A stretch of DNA of 5,215 nucleotides from Coriobacteriales bacterium (GTDB lineage Bacteria; Actinomycetota; Coriobacteriia; Coriobacteriales; CADBOM01), in the NCBI GenBank assembly GCA_017515355.1, contig JAFWGD010000183.1, forward strand, positions 1 through 5,215, read 5' to 3'. A program made the translations under genes and the position numbers. The stretch's first letter is position 1. Each line of letters opens with the position of its first letter. Shown one piece after another: positions 3,225 through 5,215 of the stretch. The notes beneath the pieces were generated by a model. It saw only the letters and a program-made list of their open reading frames with translations. It was not told the origin of the DNA and ran no database searches.

Positions 3225-5215
3225 ATGGCAGAGTCGAGCACTGCCTCCTTCGTGCAAGGCTTGAAGGACGGCGAGCAGTCTCATACGGATAGCGATAGCA
3301 TCCCGGAGGTCAGCTCCGGAGCCTTCTTGCTCTCCAAGATCAAGAAACCATCGGACCTGCAGGGCCTCTCCGATGCAGAGCTAGAGAGCTTGGCCGCCGA
3401 GATCAGGGCGATGATCCTCGTCTCGGTCTCGAACAACGGCGGTCATCTGGCTTCCAGCCTCGGCGCCGTCGAGGAGATCATCGCGATGCATCGCGTGTTC
3501 TCCGAGGAGGGCGACCAGATTCTCTTCGATGTTGGCCACCAGGCGCTTGCGCACAAGCTGCTCACCGGTCGCGTGGGAGAATTCTCCACGTTGCGCCAAT
3601 TTGGGGGAATCGCCCCCTTCCCGAAGCGAGAAGAGAGCGAGTACGACGTCCACGATTCGGGCCACGCCTCCGATTCGCTCTCATGCGCTCTCGGCCTCTC
3701 GTTGGCCAAGGACCTCAATGGCGATCCTGGCGACGTGGCGGTGCTCATCGGCGATGCCGCCATCTCGGGCGGCATGGCGTTCGAGGCGCTCAATCACATC
3801 GGTCAGCTTGGCAAGGACATCACCATAGTTCTCAACGACAACGAGATGTCGATCTCCAAGAGCGTCGGCGGCCTGGCGCTTTACCTCGGCCGCATTCGCC
3901 TGAGCAAGGAGTACATCACCACGCGCGACAGGGTCGAAGGCCGCATCAGCAGCTTCGGAGACTTCGGCGAGAGCCTGGTCAACCTCGGCGAGCTCGCCAA
4001 GAACTCCTTCAAGAAGCTCATGGTTCCCGGCACCTTCTTCGAAGACCTTGGAATCACCTACATCGGTCCGATCGACGGGCACAGCATCTCGAAGATGACC
4101 TCCGCGCTGCGGGTTGCGAAGAAGCACAGTGGCCCGGTTCTCATCCATGCGGTCACGACCAAGGGGAAGGGCTATGCGCCTGCCGAGGCCAATCCAGCCG
4201 CGCACCATGGCGTTGGACCCTTCGACATCGAGACGGGCTCTCCCAAGGTTTGCGCCAAGACCCAGCAGTTCACCAACGCGCTCTCGAAGCTTCTGGTCCA
4301 CTATGGCGAGCTCGACGATAACCTCGTGGTGATCACCGCTGCCATGGCCTATGGAACCGGTGTCTCCGAGTTCATGTCCCGCTATCCTAGCAGGGCATTC
4401 GATGTTGGCATCGCCGAGGAGCATGCGGTTACGCTCGCAAGCGGACTTGCAATCGGCGGGAAGACCCCGGTCATCGCGATATACTCGACTTTCCTCCAAA
4501 GGGCATTCGACCAGATAGTCACCAACATAGCGCTGCAGAACCTGCATGCGATCTTCTGCATCGATCGCGCCGGTCTCGTCGGCCGCGATGGCGCAACCCA
4601 CCAGGGGCTCTTCGACATCGCATACATGCGCATGATTCCCAACATGACGGTCCTCGCTCCTTCGGATGCGAGCGAGCTAGCTGGCGCATTCGCTGCCGCT
4701 ATGCGCGAGATCGAGGGTCCGGTTGCAATCAGGTATCCGCGCGCTTCCGGCGTGGAATGCGAGGTCGACCTCGATGCAAAGCCGTGGGAATTCGGCAAGG
4801 CGCGCAAGGTTCGGGAGGGCTCCGATGCAACGATGCTCGTAGTTGGCCATATGCTCGAAAATGCGCTCTCGGCTGCGGAAATCCTTTCCGGCAGGGGAGT
4901 GGAGTGCGCCGTTTACGACATGCGCTGGATAAAGCCCATCGATGTTGAGGCCGTAAAGGCCGCGCTTGGCACCAAGCTCGTCGCCACGATCGAGGATGGC
5001 ATCCTCGCAGGCGGATTCATCGACGGAGTGCTCGAGTGCGCCGATGCCATGTTGGGTCGGGGAGAGATCGAAGCTGCCCCGCCGATAGTGCGCTTTGGAA
5101 TTCCCGACACGTTCGTCGATCACGGTTCGACCGCCGAGCTCTACGATTCGCTCGGTCTCTCTGCGGAGAAGATAGCCGCAACCATCGAAGGCGCAATCGC
5201 AAGAATCGCCAGCGC
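3225..5215 (+). CDS. dxs: 1-deoxy-D-xylulose-5-phosphate synthase (3' end just outside window)
   Basis: Dxs joins pyruvate and glyceraldehyde 3-phosphate with thiamine diphosphate (ThDP) in the first step of the MEP isoprenoid pathway. The frame is open from ATG 3225 to the window end, 663 codons, against about 620-640 in the family; the last residues match the family's end, so the stop is probably near. Domain I (about 34-340) has His74 (GGHL), His105 (DVGHQ), Asp177 and Asn206 (LNDNEMSIS), the last two 29 apart as in E. coli. Domain II (about 343-510) has catalytic Glu398 (GIAEEHAV), Arg426 (FLQRAF), Asp455 and His459 (DGATHQG), and Arg506 (RYPR). Domain III is about 515-655. Oddities are GDA for GDG (Ala178), AEEHA for AEQHA (Glu399), Thr433-Asn434 for His-Asp, and Ser287 for Asp in DGHD. 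About 33 extra N-terminal residues precede LLSKIKKPSDLQ; TTG 3327 with GGAG at 3318-3321 is an alternative start. It lies 28 bases after xseB. Confidence 0.95.
   Translation, partial: MAESSTASFVQGLKDGEQSHTDSDSIPEVSSGAFLLSKIKKPSDLQGLSDAELESLAAEIRAMILVSVSNNGGHLASSLGAVEEIIAMHRVFSEEGDQILFDVGHQALAHKLLTGRVGEFSTLRQFGGIAPFPKREESEYDVHDSGHASDSLSCALGLSLAKDLNGDPGDVAVLIGDAAISGGMAFEALNHIGQLGKDITIVLNDNEMSISKSVGGLALYLGRIRLSKEYITTRDRVEGRISSFGDFGESLVNLGELAKNSFKKLMVPGTFFEDLGITYIGPIDGHSISKMTSALRVAKKHSGPVLIHAVTTKGKGYAPAEANPAAHHGVGPFDIETGSPKVCAKTQQFTNALSKLLVHYGELDDNLVVITAAMAYGTGVSEFMSRYPSRAFDVGIAEEHAVTLASGLAIGGKTPVIAIYSTFLQRAFDQIVTNIALQNLHAIFCIDRAGLVGRDGATHQGLFDIAYMRMIPNMTVLAPSDASELAGAFAAAMREIEGPVAIRYPRASGVECEVDLDAKPWEFGKARKVREGSDATMLVVGHMLENALSAAEILSGRGVECAVYDMRWIKPIDVEAVKAALGTKLVATIEDGILAGGFIDGVLECADAMLGRGEIEAAPPIVRFGIPDTFVDHGSTAELYDSLGLSAEKIAATIEGAIARIAS
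3303..3319 (+). repeat. Perfect 6-bp hairpin in the 5' end of dxs
   Basis: CCGGAG (3303-3308) and CTCCGG (3314-3319) are exact inverted repeats around a 5-base loop, GTCAG. No T run follows, so it is not a classical terminator. If dxs starts at ATG 3225 the hairpin is inside the coding region. If it starts at TTG 3327 the hairpin sits in the leader and overlaps the GGAG ribosome site at 3318-3321, where it could hinder initiation. This is sequence evidence only. Confidence 0.4.

Noticed and set aside
3683..4321. A 212-codon + strand frame inside dxs, examined as evidence of a frameshift or nested gene
   Set aside because: The dxs frame is continuous through this stretch with all expected motifs; the alternate frame is Arg/His/Gln-rich and typical of an out-of-frame shadow.
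3681..4601. A 306-codon minus-strand open frame opposite dxs
   Set aside because: The + strand is unambiguous Dxs over the same stretch; the antisense frame mirrors its codon bias and has no recognisable domain.

Overview
This window looks like a piece of a GC-rich Gram-positive chromosome. Every real gene is on the + strand, third codon positions are mostly G or C, and the visible stop codons are TGA, TAG and TAA. The gene set and order (shikimate pathway gene, M24 aminopeptidase, efp, Asp23/Gls24-family gene, nusB, xseB, dxs) fit an actinobacterial gut-type anaerobe of the class Coriobacteriia. That placement is an inference from synteny and composition; the window has no rRNA or other decisive marker.

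Layout: 1-212 is the 3' end of a shikimate kinase gene. After 15 bases comes an M24-family (Xaa-Pro type) aminopeptidase gene, 228-1334, interrupted in frame by an amber codon at 690-692. A 125-base gap (1335-1459) holds a likely extended -10 promoter. From there, efp, an Asp23/Gls24 (YqhY-like) gene, nusB, xseB and dxs follow in one direction with gaps of about 1 to 28 bases, which suggests one operon. dxs runs off the right edge, probably only a short distance before its stop.

Functionally this is core housekeeping: aromatic amino acid synthesis (AroK), proline-peptide turnover (PepP, probably damaged), rescue of ribosomes stalled at polyproline (EF-P), a small Asp23-family protein linked in Bacillus to lipid metabolism, transcription antitermination (NusB), exonuclease VII small subunit (XseB), and the first step of the MEP isoprenoid pathway (Dxs). 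The order resembles a compacted form of the Bacillus subtilis aroQ-papB(yqhT)-efp ... accBC-yqhY-nusB-folD-xseA-xseB-ispA-dxs region, with several intervening genes missing.

No mobile element, CRISPR array, RNA gene or clearly new system was found. The points most worth a second look are the amber codon in an otherwise intact aminopeptidase, a Dxs with several substitutions at normally conserved active-site-region positions, an uncertain dxs start with a perfect hairpin in its 5' end, and an xseB with no xseA beside it and a repeat-built acidic tail.
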